Assembly (NCBI RefSeq): GCF_029867415.1
Contig: NW_026705403.1
Span: 186,001-250,000, forward strand
Direction: 5' to 3'
DNA from: Vicia villosa
Taxonomy: Eukaryota > Streptophyta > Magnoliopsida > Fabales > Fabaceae
Length of the DNA stretch: 64,000 nucleotides
Within the stretch, counting starts at the first letter, position 1, and each line of letters starts with the position of its first letter. The notes under the pieces were generated by a model. It searched no databases, had not been told where the DNA came from, and was given only the letters and a program-made list of their open reading frames with translations. This document shows positions 10,886 to 21,898 of this stretch, piece by piece. Both the position numbers and the translations under genes were made by a program.

Positions 10886-12859
10886 TGTAACACCCCATAA
10901 AATTCTTTATTTAATTTAATTAATTTTTTTTTATTAAATATTAGAATTAAGTGGAATTATTTGAGAAATATGGATGAAATAAGGCTAATGGGCCAGTGTT
11001 GTAAGTAGCAGTTGGGGGGGTGTATCAGTTGTAAAGCCCTTTTCTAAAATAAAGTTATATTTTCATAAAAATAGAAAAGAGGAGTATTTTTGTGAAAAAA
11101 GAACCAAAAGGGAGCAGAGGAGATTGAACGTGAAATTGGGAGAAGAGCAAGTGCGAAGAGGAAGAGCATTCAAGAATTCGACATCGAGGTAAGGGGGGAT
11201 TCTTCTCATTAACCTCTATTATGGGTATTATGAATGATTCGATTGAATTCGTATGTTAGGATTCTGAATTGGATTATGTGTCGGTGTTTGGGGTTTTGGG
11301 GTTTATAGAACTTTGGTTCAATTTATGTTGTGAATGATGATTGGTGTTGAATAATGATGTTAAAGCATGATTAGAAGTATGTGTAAATGTGTATTTTCGT
11401 GTTTGTTGGTGCTGTTTGATGTTGCTATACGTTGTGGTACGTTCTGGTGTGGATTGGAATTGTTGCAGGTGCTGAAAAATGGAGTTTTGGGGTTTCTGGT
11501 ACGAGGTAACCGGTTACCTGGGGAGTGGTAACCGATTACCTGAGGTTACGTCACTGAGATGGCCTATTCGTTGTGAAGTAACCGGTTACTTGAGTTGGGG
11601 TAACCGGTTACCACTGTTAAAAATTGTGTTTTGTGGTTCTGTTGGGAGGTAGTAACCGGTTACTGGTTTTGAAGTAACCGGTTACCGCTGTTACGAATAG
11701 ACTTGTTGGTTACTCCGTAAGGTAGTAACCGGTTACTTGAATTGGAGTAACCGGTTACCACTGAAGCTTTTTGGAAAAATACTTATTTTAAAATGTCCGT
11801 AACTTTTAAACCGTTAATCCTTTTTGTACGCCGTTTCGAGTACCTGGTAGATGAATTAATGCCCTATTTTATGATGTATATTAGGGGATTATAATTAAAA
11901 AATCACTTTTGTTGGTTTTGTGGATTGTGTTTGGTGATAGTTTGAATAATGGTATGAACATGCTATGCGGTGTTTCTAGCTATTATGATTGATGAAACGA
12001 TAATATATTTGTGGTGTTAAATGTATTATGCTGTGGTGAATATCAAATGGTTGTGATATTATTATGCTTGTATGTTGTGATATAATGATTATGAATTGTC
12101 GGTGGATGTTAATGATGAGCATGCCGTGGTTGATGAATGCATTTCATAATCATGTTGTGGGCTGTATCCTTTATGGTGGTGGGACAGCGGTAGCTAATTC
12201 CCATTGTGTGGAATTAGTGAGAGAAGTAGCCGTATCTTTATGGTGGTGGATCGGTGAGATGGGTTATCCCATGTTTGGTACCACATGCATTTAGTTGCAT
12301 TGCATTAGGTTGTTGTGTATAATTGTAACATGAATGGAAGTTGTCCAATGTTGCAATTTGTGTGTATTTTGGTATGAATGACTGTATTGGATAAATGTTG
12401 ATATGATATCTGAATATAATTGATTTGGGTGATTAATGTATGGATGAAGTTGTATTGTTTATATTCCTATAACATTTGTTAATGCGAATGAAACTCACCC
12501 TTACTGTTGTTATTTTTCAGATTGAGGAGTAGCTTGTGTACTTGGTGAGGATTAGCTCGTCAAGTAGTTCGTTAGAGTCAGTTGGGTCTGTGTCATGCTC
12601 TGGTCGTGTAACACCGGGAACGTTATTTTAGAGTTGTTTGATAAATGGTTGAATTATGAGTCTATGACTCCGGTTGTTTGATTATTCAGTTGTTAAGAAT
12701 ATTCCGCTGTGTTAACATGTTACCTGAATAATTTTGGTTTATCGTTCCTTATATGGCATGACATGAATGTTTATTTATTTTATTGGAGTTGTAATGCCCT
12801 TTCTCATGTTTTACTCTGATTTTTGTTAAATTTTCCGCGGGGTTTAGAAGGGTGTTACA
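10886..12859 (+). repeat. 3' LTR of the Tekay-type element
   Basis: This is the second 1974-bp LTR, at a constant offset of 6520 from the 5' copy. I found no difference from the 5' LTR by eye. The target duplication GTGAG follows at 12860-12864. Confidence 0.93.
11506..11758. repeat. Paired GTAACCGGTTAC palindromes in the 3' LTR
   Basis: The same eight-palindrome cluster as at 4986-5238, shifted by 6520 bp, including the single imperfect copy. Confidence 0.95.
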
Positions 12860-13093
12860 GTGAGGAGGAGTGTTGTAAAGTGAAAATCATTTAACTTGAA
12901 GGGACTTGGATTTGAGACCTCATAGATAAAAATTCCCCTGCCACTAGGGCGAGTTTTGATTTTGCCCCCCTGAAGTTTTTTTTTGTAAACCGCCCCCTAT
13001 AAAACAAAGATTCTGTTTTCAGAAGCCCCTATCCCTTGTTTGGCTGACTGGACGTGGGAGATTTTGCTGACTGGGCAGTTGAATTCCTTGTTT

Positions 13094-13147
13094 GGATTGA
13101 ACCCACTACAAGTATGTTATTGAGAAACTCCTCAACCAACTGAGCTA
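13094..13147 (-). other. tRNA-like (pol III promoter-like) segment in the left TIR region
   Basis: On the minus strand an A-box TAGCTCAGTTGG (13147-13136) is followed by a B-box-like GGTTCAATCC (13103-13094). The spacing suits a tRNA or a tRNA-derived SINE head. The B box lacks one consensus base and the acceptor stem is not recognisable, so this is not a functional tRNA call. Confidence 0.45.
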
Positions 13148-14388
13148 CACCATTTCGTTGCAACCAAATATTTTTTATTTGCTTTTCTTATTAATGTTTT
13201 AGCTGAATAAAAACTGAACATAATAATGTATTTTATATTAGCATAAAAGTTAGTATATTAATATAAAACGTTTTATATAATATTTTAAATTTATAAATTC
13301 TTAAATTTATAAACTAATTAAATTTTTTATAAACTATTAAATTTTTTATAACACTTTCAAGTTTTTAATTAACGTTTTTATATTATTTTTTAATTAACTT
13401 TTTTAAATGTAATAAACAAAAATGTTAATATATATATACTGAATGTTAACATTTATTTAACATATAAAATAAAAAAATTTAGTATATATGTTACATATAT
13501 ATATATATAAATATACTGAACATTAACATAAAAAAATTTAACATATATATAAAACAAAATAAATGTTGTTAACGTTAATATAAAAAAATAAAACATATAT
13601 ATAAAACAAAAAAAATGTTAACATTATACTAGGAGTCCTTAAAATATTATAAACTAACTATTAATATATAAAGTATATTTTAGTATAACTAATATAAAAA
13701 GTTAGTATAACTAATATAAATTAATATTGTTTAATTTTTTATAGGAATTGCTCAGTTTTTTTAGAAATTTATAAATTTGAGATGTTAATATATTATATAA
13801 AAAAATAAAACGTTAATATTTGTTAGGGATTTATTAATTATTGCTCAGTTTTATAATTGAAAAATATAATTAGTTTTATAATTATTGAATCATCTATATT
13901 TATTTTATTTAGTTAATATATATAATAAATAAAAAACGTAAACATTCAGTATATATAATTAGTTTTTTATGTAACATATATACTAATTTTTTTTATTTTA
14001 TATGTTAATTAAATTTAAACATTCAGTATATATATAAAAACGTTAATTAAAAACAATATTAAAGTTATAAAAATTTAATTTATAAAAGAATTATCAATTT
14101 ATAAAAACCAAAAACTTTAAAAGTTCAATTAGAAAGTACATTAATATATAAAGTACATTAATATATTAATGTTTTATAATATATTAATATTTTTTATAAT
14201 ATATAAAGTACATTTTAAATATACATTAACGTTTTTTTATAATATATTAATGTTTTTAATATGTATAATTATTGTTTAGTTTTTTTAATTATTAATATTA
14301 ACGTTAATCTATATATTTTTTATAAAAATAGTTAAAACGTAAATAATATATATTAAATTGAGTTTGAAACGAAAAAAAATCAATAAGA

Positions 14389-14449
14389 TGTATCAGTTCA
14401 ATTGGTGGGAGATGCATCATGGCAACATGAAAGAACCTGGTTTGATTCC
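14389..14449 (+). other. tRNA-like segment in the right TIR region
   Basis: On the plus strand a degenerate A-box-like stretch (TATCAGTTCAATTGGT) precedes GGTTTGATTCC (14439-14449), which is close to a pol III B box. It lies just inside the right arm, in the opposite orientation to the tRNA-like segment at 13094-13147, so the two form part of the inverted structure. Confidence 0.35.
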
Positions 14450-14456
14450 TGGGTTT

Positions 14457-14678
14457 GATAAATTTTTTGAATGATTTTTGCTTATTAAACATAGTAAGCA
14501 AGTCCAGTCAGCCAAACAAGGAATTCAACTGCCCAGTCAGCAAAATCTCCCACGTCAGAGAATCTTTGATAAATTTTTTGAATGATTTTTGCTTATTAAA
14601 CATAGTAAGCAAGTCCAGTCAGCCAAACAAGGAATTCAACTGCCCAGTCAGCAAAATCTCCCACGTCAGAGAATCTTT
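14457..14678 (+). repeat. 111-bp tandem duplication in the right arm of the TIR element
   Basis: The segment starting GATAAATTTTTTGAATG at 14457 is repeated in full at 14568, offset 111 bp, with no visible difference. It covers much of the right TIR, so the arm has grown by recent duplication. The ORF readable across it has no independent support. Confidence 0.85.
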
Positions 14679-15135
14679 GTTTTATAGGGGGCGGTTTACA
14701 AAAAAAAAACTTCAGGGGGGCAAAATCAAAACTCGTCCTAGTGGCAGGGGGGCATCGTATATTAAATTGTTAATATTAGTAGAAATCATGAAAATTACTT
14801 ATTTAAAAATTACTTTATAAGAAATAATTTTGGCTTTTTTGATATTATTCATTGATAACTGTTTAAAAATGAAATTAAAAATAAAAATTGATTTAGTATT
14901 TATAAAATAAAAAATAAAAAAATCTAACGTGTCAGTCCAGTCACGGTTTAAAAGTATGAAAAGAACCGGTTTAGAAGTAGGAAAAAACCGATTAGAGAAA
15001 AATATTAGCAGAAGGACTAATATGATCCGGTTAAATTTTGTAAGGGATTAAGTTGGGTCAATTTTTTTGTGAGGAACTAATTTGACTCGTGCAATATTTG
15101 TGAGGGACCAAAATGGGTCTTCACTCTTAATTATA

Positions 15136-16369
15136 TATAGTTTGCTTTGAAATGATTCACTTTAAGTAAAAAATATACTCATATTTTAAACCATCTAATA
15201 ATTTACTTACTTACACAAATGTTAATATGCAGAACTAAACTATTGAATTATGTGAGTAACAATTATGTGAGTTATAAACTTAATTTCACCCGTAAAGCAA
15301 AATTAATTCAATTTGATTATCTTATATTAAAGTTCTTTTTCGCTACAAGTTCTTTTTTAGTTCAAATAAAAATTAATAACAAAATAAAATATAAATCTCT
15401 AATTAAAATATCAAACTTTTTTAAATCAAATTAATTCAACCTTCTATAAATAATATGACAAGTGAATTGTAATTTCACTACGTCTTCGAATTGGTCGACT
15501 CTTAATGTCGTATCTATCAAATTATTTGAAACAAACAATTAATAAACTCAACATTTTTATGAACACGGATTAAAAACGGGTGAATATAAATTTCATTCGT
15601 TTGAGTAATCAAAGATTTAGCACACGCTATGTCAAAACGATTATTATCTTCCGCAAAATACATTAATTTAACAATTTCATGAATAAAATAATGGGTGAAA
15701 ATCTATTTCATCCCGTTTTCGAACCGGTCGACTCTCTATGTCGCTCCAATCAAATATCCAACAAACACAGTTCAAAATTCAAAATATTCTAATTCAATCA
15801 AAATACTGATAAATTATTAAAACATTATTTTTTCTAATTATTAAAAAAAATCTAAAAATAGGGATTGTACACCAAAAACTTTTAATCAACACTGCGAACT
15901 ACGAAAAAAACTGCGAACTGCGTATACCCACTAAAACATACTTAACCTACAAAATAATGTACAATCCCATAAAAAACACCAACAAACCCTTCGAACTACG
16001 TTGACTCTGATCCTCCAATAAGGAGGTACGTAGGCATTCGGGCAACCGAAACGAGTCCCTTTTTTCTAAAACTTAATCTTTTTTTTGTAGGTTTAAGATT
16101 TTATTCTTTACCCTACTATTTATTATGAAATTTTAACCACAAATTGTTTACCCTAAAAATATTACCCAAAGAGACTTTATAAACCTTAAGGAAGGATTTA
16201 GGGTGCCTAACACCTTCCCTAAATCCTAATTTCTCGACTTACCTAGAAAAACTCTTGATTAGGTTTTATCCTATATTTTCCCTTATCCTTAGGATAGAAT
16301 AAATATAGGTGGCGACTCTGTTGTTTAAGTTTAAAAAGCTTAAAAATTAAAGTCGGTCGTAACAATAGT
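15136..16369 (+). repeat. LTR/leader of Athila-type element X, copy I
   Basis: AT-rich non-coding DNA recurring at 25385-26618 and 29699-30933. It carries GTCGACTC repeats, the block ACTACGTTGACTCTGATCCTCC with GGAGGTACGTAGGCATTCGGGCAACC, the block GGGTGCCTAACACCTTCCC, and GGTGGCGACTCTGTT at about 16308. These are recognisable features of the R/U5 end and PBS region of legume Ty3/gypsy LTRs. The exact LTR start is unclear. The leader runs directly into pol; gag and protease are missing in all three copies. Confidence 0.6.
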
Positions 16370-17479
16370 CAACGCAGAGTTAGGAGCCACCGAGACCGAA
16401 AAACTATTACAAGTATTAAGGAAATACCCATCTGCGTTAGGATATAACATCGCCGATCTGAAAGGAATAAGTCCTTCCATATGCATGCATCGCATCATGT
16501 TGGAAGAAGATTGCAAAACCTCTAGGGAACATCAAAGGAGGATTAACCTTATCCTGAGCACAGTAGTTAAAGATGATGTAACCAAACTTCTAAATGCAGG
16601 AATTATATATCCAATCTCTGATAGTCAGTGGGTAAGTCCGGTCCATTGTGTACCAAAGAAAGGAAGCATAACAGTTACCGTAAATAAGTCAGGCGAATCT
16701 ATCTCCGAAAGAAAGGTGACTGGTGCGAGGATGTGTATTGACTATCGTAAACTGAACAAAGCCACAAGGAAAGACCATTTCCCTATTCCCTTTATTGACC
16801 AAATGCTCAAACGCTTAGCAAAACACTCTTATTACTGCTACCTGGATGGTTATTCATGATTCTTTCAAATCCCAATTCACCCTGATGACCAAGAGAAAAC
16901 AACCTTCACGTGCCCTTATGGAACATTTGCTTATAGGCGAATGCCGTTCGGATTATGTAACGCCCCAGCAACATTCCAGAGATGCATGATGTCATTTTTC
17001 GCTAATTACATAGACAACATCATGGAAGTCTTTATGGACGAATTCTCTGTGTGTGGGGAGGATTTCGAAGGATGCCTCTCAAATCTAGAAAAAGTATTGG
17101 ACAGATGTGTACAAGTTAACCTCGTCCTGAACTGGGAAAAGTGTCAGTTTATGGTCAAACAAGGGATTGTAGTTGGACATATCGTCTCCAAAAGAGGGAT
17201 TGAAGTCGATAAAGCAAAGATCGAAGTAATAGAAAACCTCCAACCCCCAAAAACAATTAGAGAAGTACGGAGCTTTTTAGGACACGCATGTTTCTACCGA
17301 AGATTTATAAAGGACTTTTCTAAGATCTCCAAACCTCTGACCGGCCTCTTAATGAAAGACGTAGAGTTTAATTTCAACGATGAATGTTTAGAAGCCTTTG
17401 AAGTACTAAAGACAACCCTTATATCCGCACCCATAATGCAACCACCCGACTCGAATTTACTGTTTGAAATTATGTGCGA
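16370..17479 (+). pseudogene. Athila-type reverse transcriptase fragment, copy I
   Basis: The frame starts inside pol (RKYPSALGYNIADLKG), continues through the RT fingers and palm, and ends at FEIMCD, the start of RNase H. It is broken by an in-frame TGA at 16857-16859. The catalytic box is FMDE (about 17033-17044) where an active enzyme has FMDD. The same TGA and the same D-to-E change occur in copies II and III, so they predate the duplication. After 17479 the sequence switches to an unrelated exon-like fragment. No gag or protease is present. Confidence 0.9.
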
Positions 17480-17668
17480 CCCCGACAGATTCCGATGACC
17501 ACCCACGACCAAAGCAGATCTCCACCATGAGCCACTACTTTTGATCACGGGCGCAATATCAACCGATGTTGCACTGACCGCATCACCGCTTCAGATCCAC
17601 TTTGCCGACGAGGATCCTCTCCTACATAACGCAGTATCCGTTTTTCGTTTTAACTTCTTCACGCTTTG
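17480..17668 (+). other. Exon-like fragment G, copy 1, fused to the RT remnant
   Basis: A GC-richer stretch begins where the RT homology stops (compare 32044, where pol continues instead). It contains ATGAGCCAC at 17527 and other exon-like text, then a T-rich stretch ending TGTTTAGATTTCAG|GTTG, like the end of an intron. It recurs four times in the array. Copy 1 alone has TGA at 17496-17498 where copies 2-4 have CGA, consistent with CpG decay. It looks like a captured or flanking host-gene 5' region, but I do not recognise the gene. Confidence 0.5.
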
Positions 17669-17917
17669 ATTTTGTTATGCTTTGCTGTTTAGATTTCAGG
17701 TTGTTGAAAAGAAAAAAGGTATTTCATTGGTGGTGGTTAAAAGTTAAAACCTGTTTGAAATGAGAGAGAGAACAATGTGCGTATATTTTACGATTTCTCC
17801 TCAGGTGTCATTATCTTTCTATTATCCCTTACTTTTTCATTTATTACTATTTATTTTAATTTCGTTTTTGGTTTTGATATGGATGTTATACGTGTCATTT
17901 TACTGCTTTTGGGTTTA
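17669..17917 (+). other. Intron-like AT-rich DNA between fragment G and the MITE
   Basis: Non-coding stretch with a 3'-splice-like TTTAGATTTCAG at about 17685-17699, followed by purine-rich text and then AT-rich DNA shared with copy 0 (4055-4226). ORFs that open here are shadows of low-complexity sequence. Confidence 0.5.
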
Positions 17918-18182
17918 GGCTTAATTGCAACTTTAATCCTCCTATTTTGTCTTTTTCTTGATTCTGATCCCTCTATTTTAAAAATCACTATTTTAGTCCC
18001 TTTTTTAAGTTTTCTGTGCAATTTTCGTCCCCCTATTTTGTTTTTTTCTGCAAAATTAGTCCCTATTCCTGTCTCTTTTTCAATAGAAAACTCAAAAAGG
18101 GGACCAAAATCGTGGTTTTAAAAATGGGAGGACTAAAATCGAGAAAAAGACAAAATAGGGGGACCAAAGTTGCAATTAAGCC
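17918..18182. mobile_element. 265-bp Mutator-type MITE, copy 1
   Basis: Terminal inverted repeats begin GGCTTAATTGCAAC and end GTTGCAATTAAGCC. Homology extends inward for much of the element (TTTAGTCC/GGACTAAAA, TTTTGTCTTTTTCT/AGAAAAAGACAAAA), so the element is almost one long hairpin. It is flanked by 9-bp duplications TT(G)GGTTTA/TTTGGTTTA. The empty site at 4227-4235 proves the insertion. It has no coding capacity. Confidence 0.9.
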
Positions 18183-18253
18183 TTTGGTTTAAATAGTGTG
18201 CCATTTAATTTGTGTTGGTTTGAATATTATCTTGGCTATGCATTTTAATTATA

Positions 18254-19444
18254 GAGTGAATACCTATTTTGGTCCCTCACAAATATTACACTAGTCAAAT
18301 TAGTCCTTCACAAAAAAATAGACCCAATTTAATCCCTTATAAAATTTAACGAGATCATATAAGTCCGTCCTTCTGTTAATATTTTTTTCAAACCAGTTTT
18401 TTTCATAGTTTTAAACCGTGACTGGATTGCCACGTTGGATTTTATTTTATTTCCATTTTTAAAATTTTTATTTTTAATTTTATTTTAAAAAAATTATAAA
18501 TTAGTAATATAAAAAAACCAAAATTGTTTCTTATAAGGAGTTGAACTCAGGCCCATGTGGTTAATCTTAACCAATTCTAAAATTAAAATACAAAATACAA
18601 AATTTGTATCAATATGGTCTCGAACCTAAGTCTCTTCAGATTAAATGACAGTCAATTTAATAAAATAGAAATTGATTTGTCTATTTGTAAATGATAGTCA
18701 CTTTACTAACAATAGAAATTGATTTGTCTAGTTGTTATTGATAGTCATTTTACTAACCGTAGAAATTGATTTGTCTAGTTTTAAATGATAATCACTTTAT
18801 TAACAATAGAAATTGATTTATCTAGTTGAAAATGATCACTTTACTAACAATAGAAATTGATTTGTCTTGTTGTAAATAATAGTCACTTTACTAATAATAG
18901 AAATTAATTTTTCTAGTTGTAAATAATAGTCACTTTATTAATGATAGAAATTGATTTGTCTAGTTGTAAATAATAGTCACTTTATTAATGATAGAAATTG
19001 ATTTGTCTAGTTGTAAAGTGAAAATCATTTAACTTGAAGGGACTTGGATTTGAGACCTCATAGATAAAAATTTATGCATAAAATTTGTTAATATTAGTAG
19101 AAATCATGAAAATTACTTATTTAAAAATTACTTTATAAGAAATAATTTTGGCTTTTTTGATATTATTCATTGATAACTGTTTAAAAATGAAATTAAAAAT
19201 AAAAATTGATTTAGTATTTAAAAATAAAAAAATAAAAAAATCTAACGTGTCAGTCCAGTCACGGTTTAATAGTATGAAAAGAACAGGTTTAGAAGTAGGA
19301 AAAAATCGATTTGAGAAAAATATTAGCAGAAGGACTAATATGATCCGGTTAAATTTTATAAGGGATTAAGTTGGGTCAAATTTTTTGTGAGGAACTAATT
19401 TGACTCGTACAATATTTATGAGGGACCAAAATGGGTCTTCACTC
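18254..19444. mobile_element. 1191-bp non-autonomous MULE-like element, copy 1
   Basis: The termini are GAGTGAATACC...GGGTCTTCACTC, with inverted arms of roughly 150-180 bp that include GGTCCCTCACAAATATT and CCGTGACTGGA. A perfect 9-bp target duplication TTAATTATA flanks it (18245-18253, 19445-19453). Long TIRs and a 9-bp duplication are Mutator hallmarks. The interior carries an eight-unit 47-bp minisatellite and no transposase, so it needs help in trans. Confidence 0.9.
18665..19010 (+). repeat. 47-bp minisatellite inside MULE-like copy 1
   Basis: The word ATAGAAATTGATTTGTCT (with small variants) recurs at 18665, 18712, 18759, 18806, 18850, 18897, 18944 and 18991. All intervals are 47 bp except one of 44. 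The same array recurs at 21110, 23555 and 28910. Confidence 0.9.
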
Positions 19445-19453
19445 TTAATTATA

Positions 19454-19845
19454 TATAGTTTGCTTTGAAATGATTCACTTTAAGTAAAAAATATACTCAT
19501 ATTTTAAACCATCTAATAATTTACTTACTTACACAAATGTTAATATGCAGAACTAAACTATTGAATTATGTGAGTAACAATTATGTGAGTTATAAACTTA
19601 ATTTCACCCGTAAAGCAAAACTAATTCAATTTGATTATCTTATATTAGAGTTTTTTTTCGCTACAAGTTCTTTTTTAGTTCAAATAAAAATTAATAACAA
19701 AAAAAAATATAAATCTCTAATTAAAATATCAAACTTTTTTAAATCAAATTAATTCAACCTTCTATAAATAATATGACGAGTGAATTGTAATTTCACTACG
19801 TCTTCGAATTGGTCGACTCTTAATGTCGTATCTATCAAATTATTT
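19454..19845 (+). repeat. X leader fragment between tandem units 1 and 2
   Basis: This equals the first part of the X leader at 15136-15531 and stops at ATTATTTGA, where the 1.87-kb deletion joins it to the end of the RT fragment. Confidence 0.8.
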
Positions 19846-20362
19846 GAAGTACTAAAGACAACCCTTATATCCGCACCCATAATGCAACCACCCGACTCGA
19901 ATTTACCGTTTGAAATTATGTGCGACCCCGACAGATTCCGACGACCACCCACGACCAAAGCAGATCTCCACCATGAGCCACTACTTTTGATCACGGGCGC
20001 AATATCAACCGATGTTGCACTGACCGCATCACCGCTTCAGATCCACTTTGCCGACGAGGATCCTCTCCTACATAACGCAGTATCCGTTTTTCGTTTTAAC
20101 TTCTTCACGCTTTGATTTTGTTATGCTTTGCTGTTTAGATTTCAGGTTGTTGAAAAGAAAAAAGGTATTTCATTGGTGGTGGTTAAAAGTTAAAACCTGT
20201 TTGAAATGAGAGAGAGAACAATGTGCGTATATTTTACGATTTCTCCTCAGGTGTCATTATCTTTCTATTATCCCTTACTTTTTCATTTATTACTATTTAT
20301 TTTAATTTCGTTTTTGGTTTTGATATGGATGTTATACGTGTCATTTTACTGCTTTTGGTTTA

Positions 20363-20627
20363 GGCTTAATTGCAACTTTAATCCTCCTATTTTGTCTTTT
20401 TCTTGATTCTGATCCGTCTATTTTAAAAATCACTATTTTAGTCCCTTTTTTAAGTTTTCTGTGCAATTTTCGTCCCTCTATTTTGTTTTTTTCTGCAAAA
20501 TTAGTCCCTATTCCTGTCTCTTTTTTAATAGAAAACTCAAAAAGGGGACCAAAATCGTGGTTTTAAAAATGGGAGGACTAAAATCGAGAAAAAGACCAAA
20601 TAGGGGGACCAAAGTTGCAATTAAGCC
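20363..20627. mobile_element. 265-bp Mutator-type MITE, copy 2
   Basis: Same termini as at 17918-18182, here with perfect 9-bp flanks TTTGGTTTA at 20354-20362 and 20628-20636. Confidence 0.9.
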
Positions 20628-20698
20628 TTTGGTTTAAATAGTGTGCCATTTAATTTGTGTTGGTTTGAATATTATCTTGGCTATGCATTTTAATTATA

Positions 20699-21889
20699 GA
20701 GTGAATACCTATTTTGGTCCCTCACAAATATTACACTAGTCAAATTAGTCCTTCACAAAAAAATAGACCCAATTTAATCCCTTATAAAATTTAACGAGAT
20801 CATATAAGTCCGTCCTTCTGTTAATATTTTTTTCAAACCAGTTTTTTTCATAGTTTTAAACCGTGACTGGATTGCCACGTTGGATTTTATTTTATTTCCA
20901 TTTTTAAAATTTTTATTTTTAATTTTATTTTAAAAAAATTATAAATTAGTAATATAAAAAAACCAAAATTGTTTCTTATAAGGAGTTGAACTCAGGCCCA
21001 TGTGGTTAATCTTAACCAATTCTAAAATTAAAATACAAAATACAAAATTTGTATCAATATGGTCTCGAACCTAAGTCTCTTCAGATTAAATGACAGTCAA
21101 TTTAATAAAATAGAAATTGATTTGTCTATTTGTAAATGATAGTCACTTTACTAACAATAGAAATTGATTTGTCTAGTTGTTATTGATAGTCATTTTACTA
21201 ACCGTAGAAATTGATTTGTCTAGTTTTAAATGATAATCACTTTATTAACAATAGAAATTGATTTATCTAGTTGAAAATGATCACTTTACTAACAATAGAA
21301 ATTGATTTGTCTTGTTGTAAATAATAGTCACTTTACTAATAATAGAAATTAATTTTTCTAGTTGTAAATAATAGTCACTTTATTAATGATAGAAATTGAT
21401 TTGTCTAGTTGTAAATAATAGTCACTTTATTAATGATAGAAATTGATTTGTCTAGTTGTAAAGTGAAAATCATTTAACTTGAAGGGACTTGGATTTGAGA
21501 CCTCATAGATAAAAATTTAAGCATAAAATTTGTTAATATTAGTAGAAATCATGAAAATTACTTATTTAAAAATTACTTTATAAGAAATAATTTTGGCTTT
21601 TTTGATATTATTCATTGATAACTGTTTAAAAATGAAATTAAAAATAAAAATTGATTTAGTATTTAAAAATAAAAAAATAAAAAAATCTAACGTGTCAGTC
21701 CAGTCACGGTTTAATAGTATGAAAAGAACAGGTTTAGAAGTAGGAAAAAATCGATTTGAGAAAAATATTAGCAGAAGGACTAATATGATCCGGTTAAATT
21801 TTATAAGGGATTAAGTTGGGTCAAATTTTTTGTGAGGAACTAATTTGACTCGTACAATATTTATGAGGGACCAAAATGGGTCTTCACTC
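20699..21889. mobile_element. 1191-bp MULE-like element, copy 2
   Basis: Intact copy at exactly +2445 from copy 1, flanked by TTAATTATA on both sides. The 47-bp minisatellite is at 21110-21455. Confidence 0.9.
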
Positions 21890-21898
21890 TTAATTATA

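Larger units (their letters stand above)
4366..12859 (+). mobile_element. Complete Ty3/gypsy Tekay-type chromovirus
   Basis: An 8494-bp element with two 1974-bp LTRs, initiator tRNA-Met PBS, one uninterrupted Gag-Pol frame, a purine-rich tract and a 5-bp target duplication GTGAG (4361-4365 and 12860-12864). The LTR copies are 6520 bp apart and look identical wherever I compared them, which points to a very recent insertion. The C-terminal chromodomain-like segment and the domain order PR-RT-RH-INT place it with the Tekay/Del chromoviruses. All parts needed for autonomy are present. Confidence 0.93.
12935..14750. mobile_element. 1.8-kb non-autonomous long-TIR DNA element, family unknown
   Basis: The left end CCCCTGCCACTAGG returns inverted at 14737-14750. 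The arms match for about 80 bp and, after an indel, again over the segment with CTGACTGGGCAGTTGAATTCC. The 1.3-kb interior is extremely AT-rich and has no coding capacity; it contains many TA-rich near-repeats. It sits in the MULE-like element copy 0, between 12934 (AAAAATT) and 14751. I could not define a clean target duplication, so superfamily assignment (Mutator-like is plausible) stays open. Confidence 0.75.
4298..15126. mobile_element. MULE-like long-TIR element, copy 0, split by two insertions
   Basis: The left terminus GAGTGAATACC at 4298 and the right terminus GGGTCTTCACTC ending at 15126 are the same termini as in the intact 1191-bp copies, again flanked by TTAATTATA (4289-4297 and 15127-15135). 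Inside sit the Tekay element (4366-12859) and the TIR element at 12935-14750. The left arm is broken off after about 32 bp, so an internal deletion accompanied or preceded the nesting. The remaining pieces are 4298-4365, 12860-12934 and 14751-15126. Confidence 0.75.
17400..19845 (+). repeat. Tandem unit 1 (2446 bp)
   Basis: The unit runs from GAAGTACTAAAGACAACCC to the next occurrence of the same words. It holds the end of the RT fragment, fragment G, the MITE, the MULE-like element and the start of an X leader. The junction to unit 2 joins ...AAATTATTTGA to AGTACTAAAG at the shared word TTTGAA, which is present at both parental sites (about 15527 and 17396). Confidence 0.9.

Noticed and set aside
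14455..14820. 121-codon ORF with an internal protein repeat
   Set aside because: It is produced by the 111-bp tandem duplication of the TIR and reads through non-coding DNA.
18535..18640. B-box-like words (GTTCAACTCC, GGTTCGAGACC on the minus strand) suggesting tRNA genes in the MULE-like element
   Set aside because: There is no matching A box at proper distance and no cloverleaf; too weak to annotate.
18665..19010. Regular 47-bp repeats resembling a CRISPR array
   Set aside because: The units are contiguous and diverged without unique spacers, no cas genes are present and the context is a plant nuclear genome.
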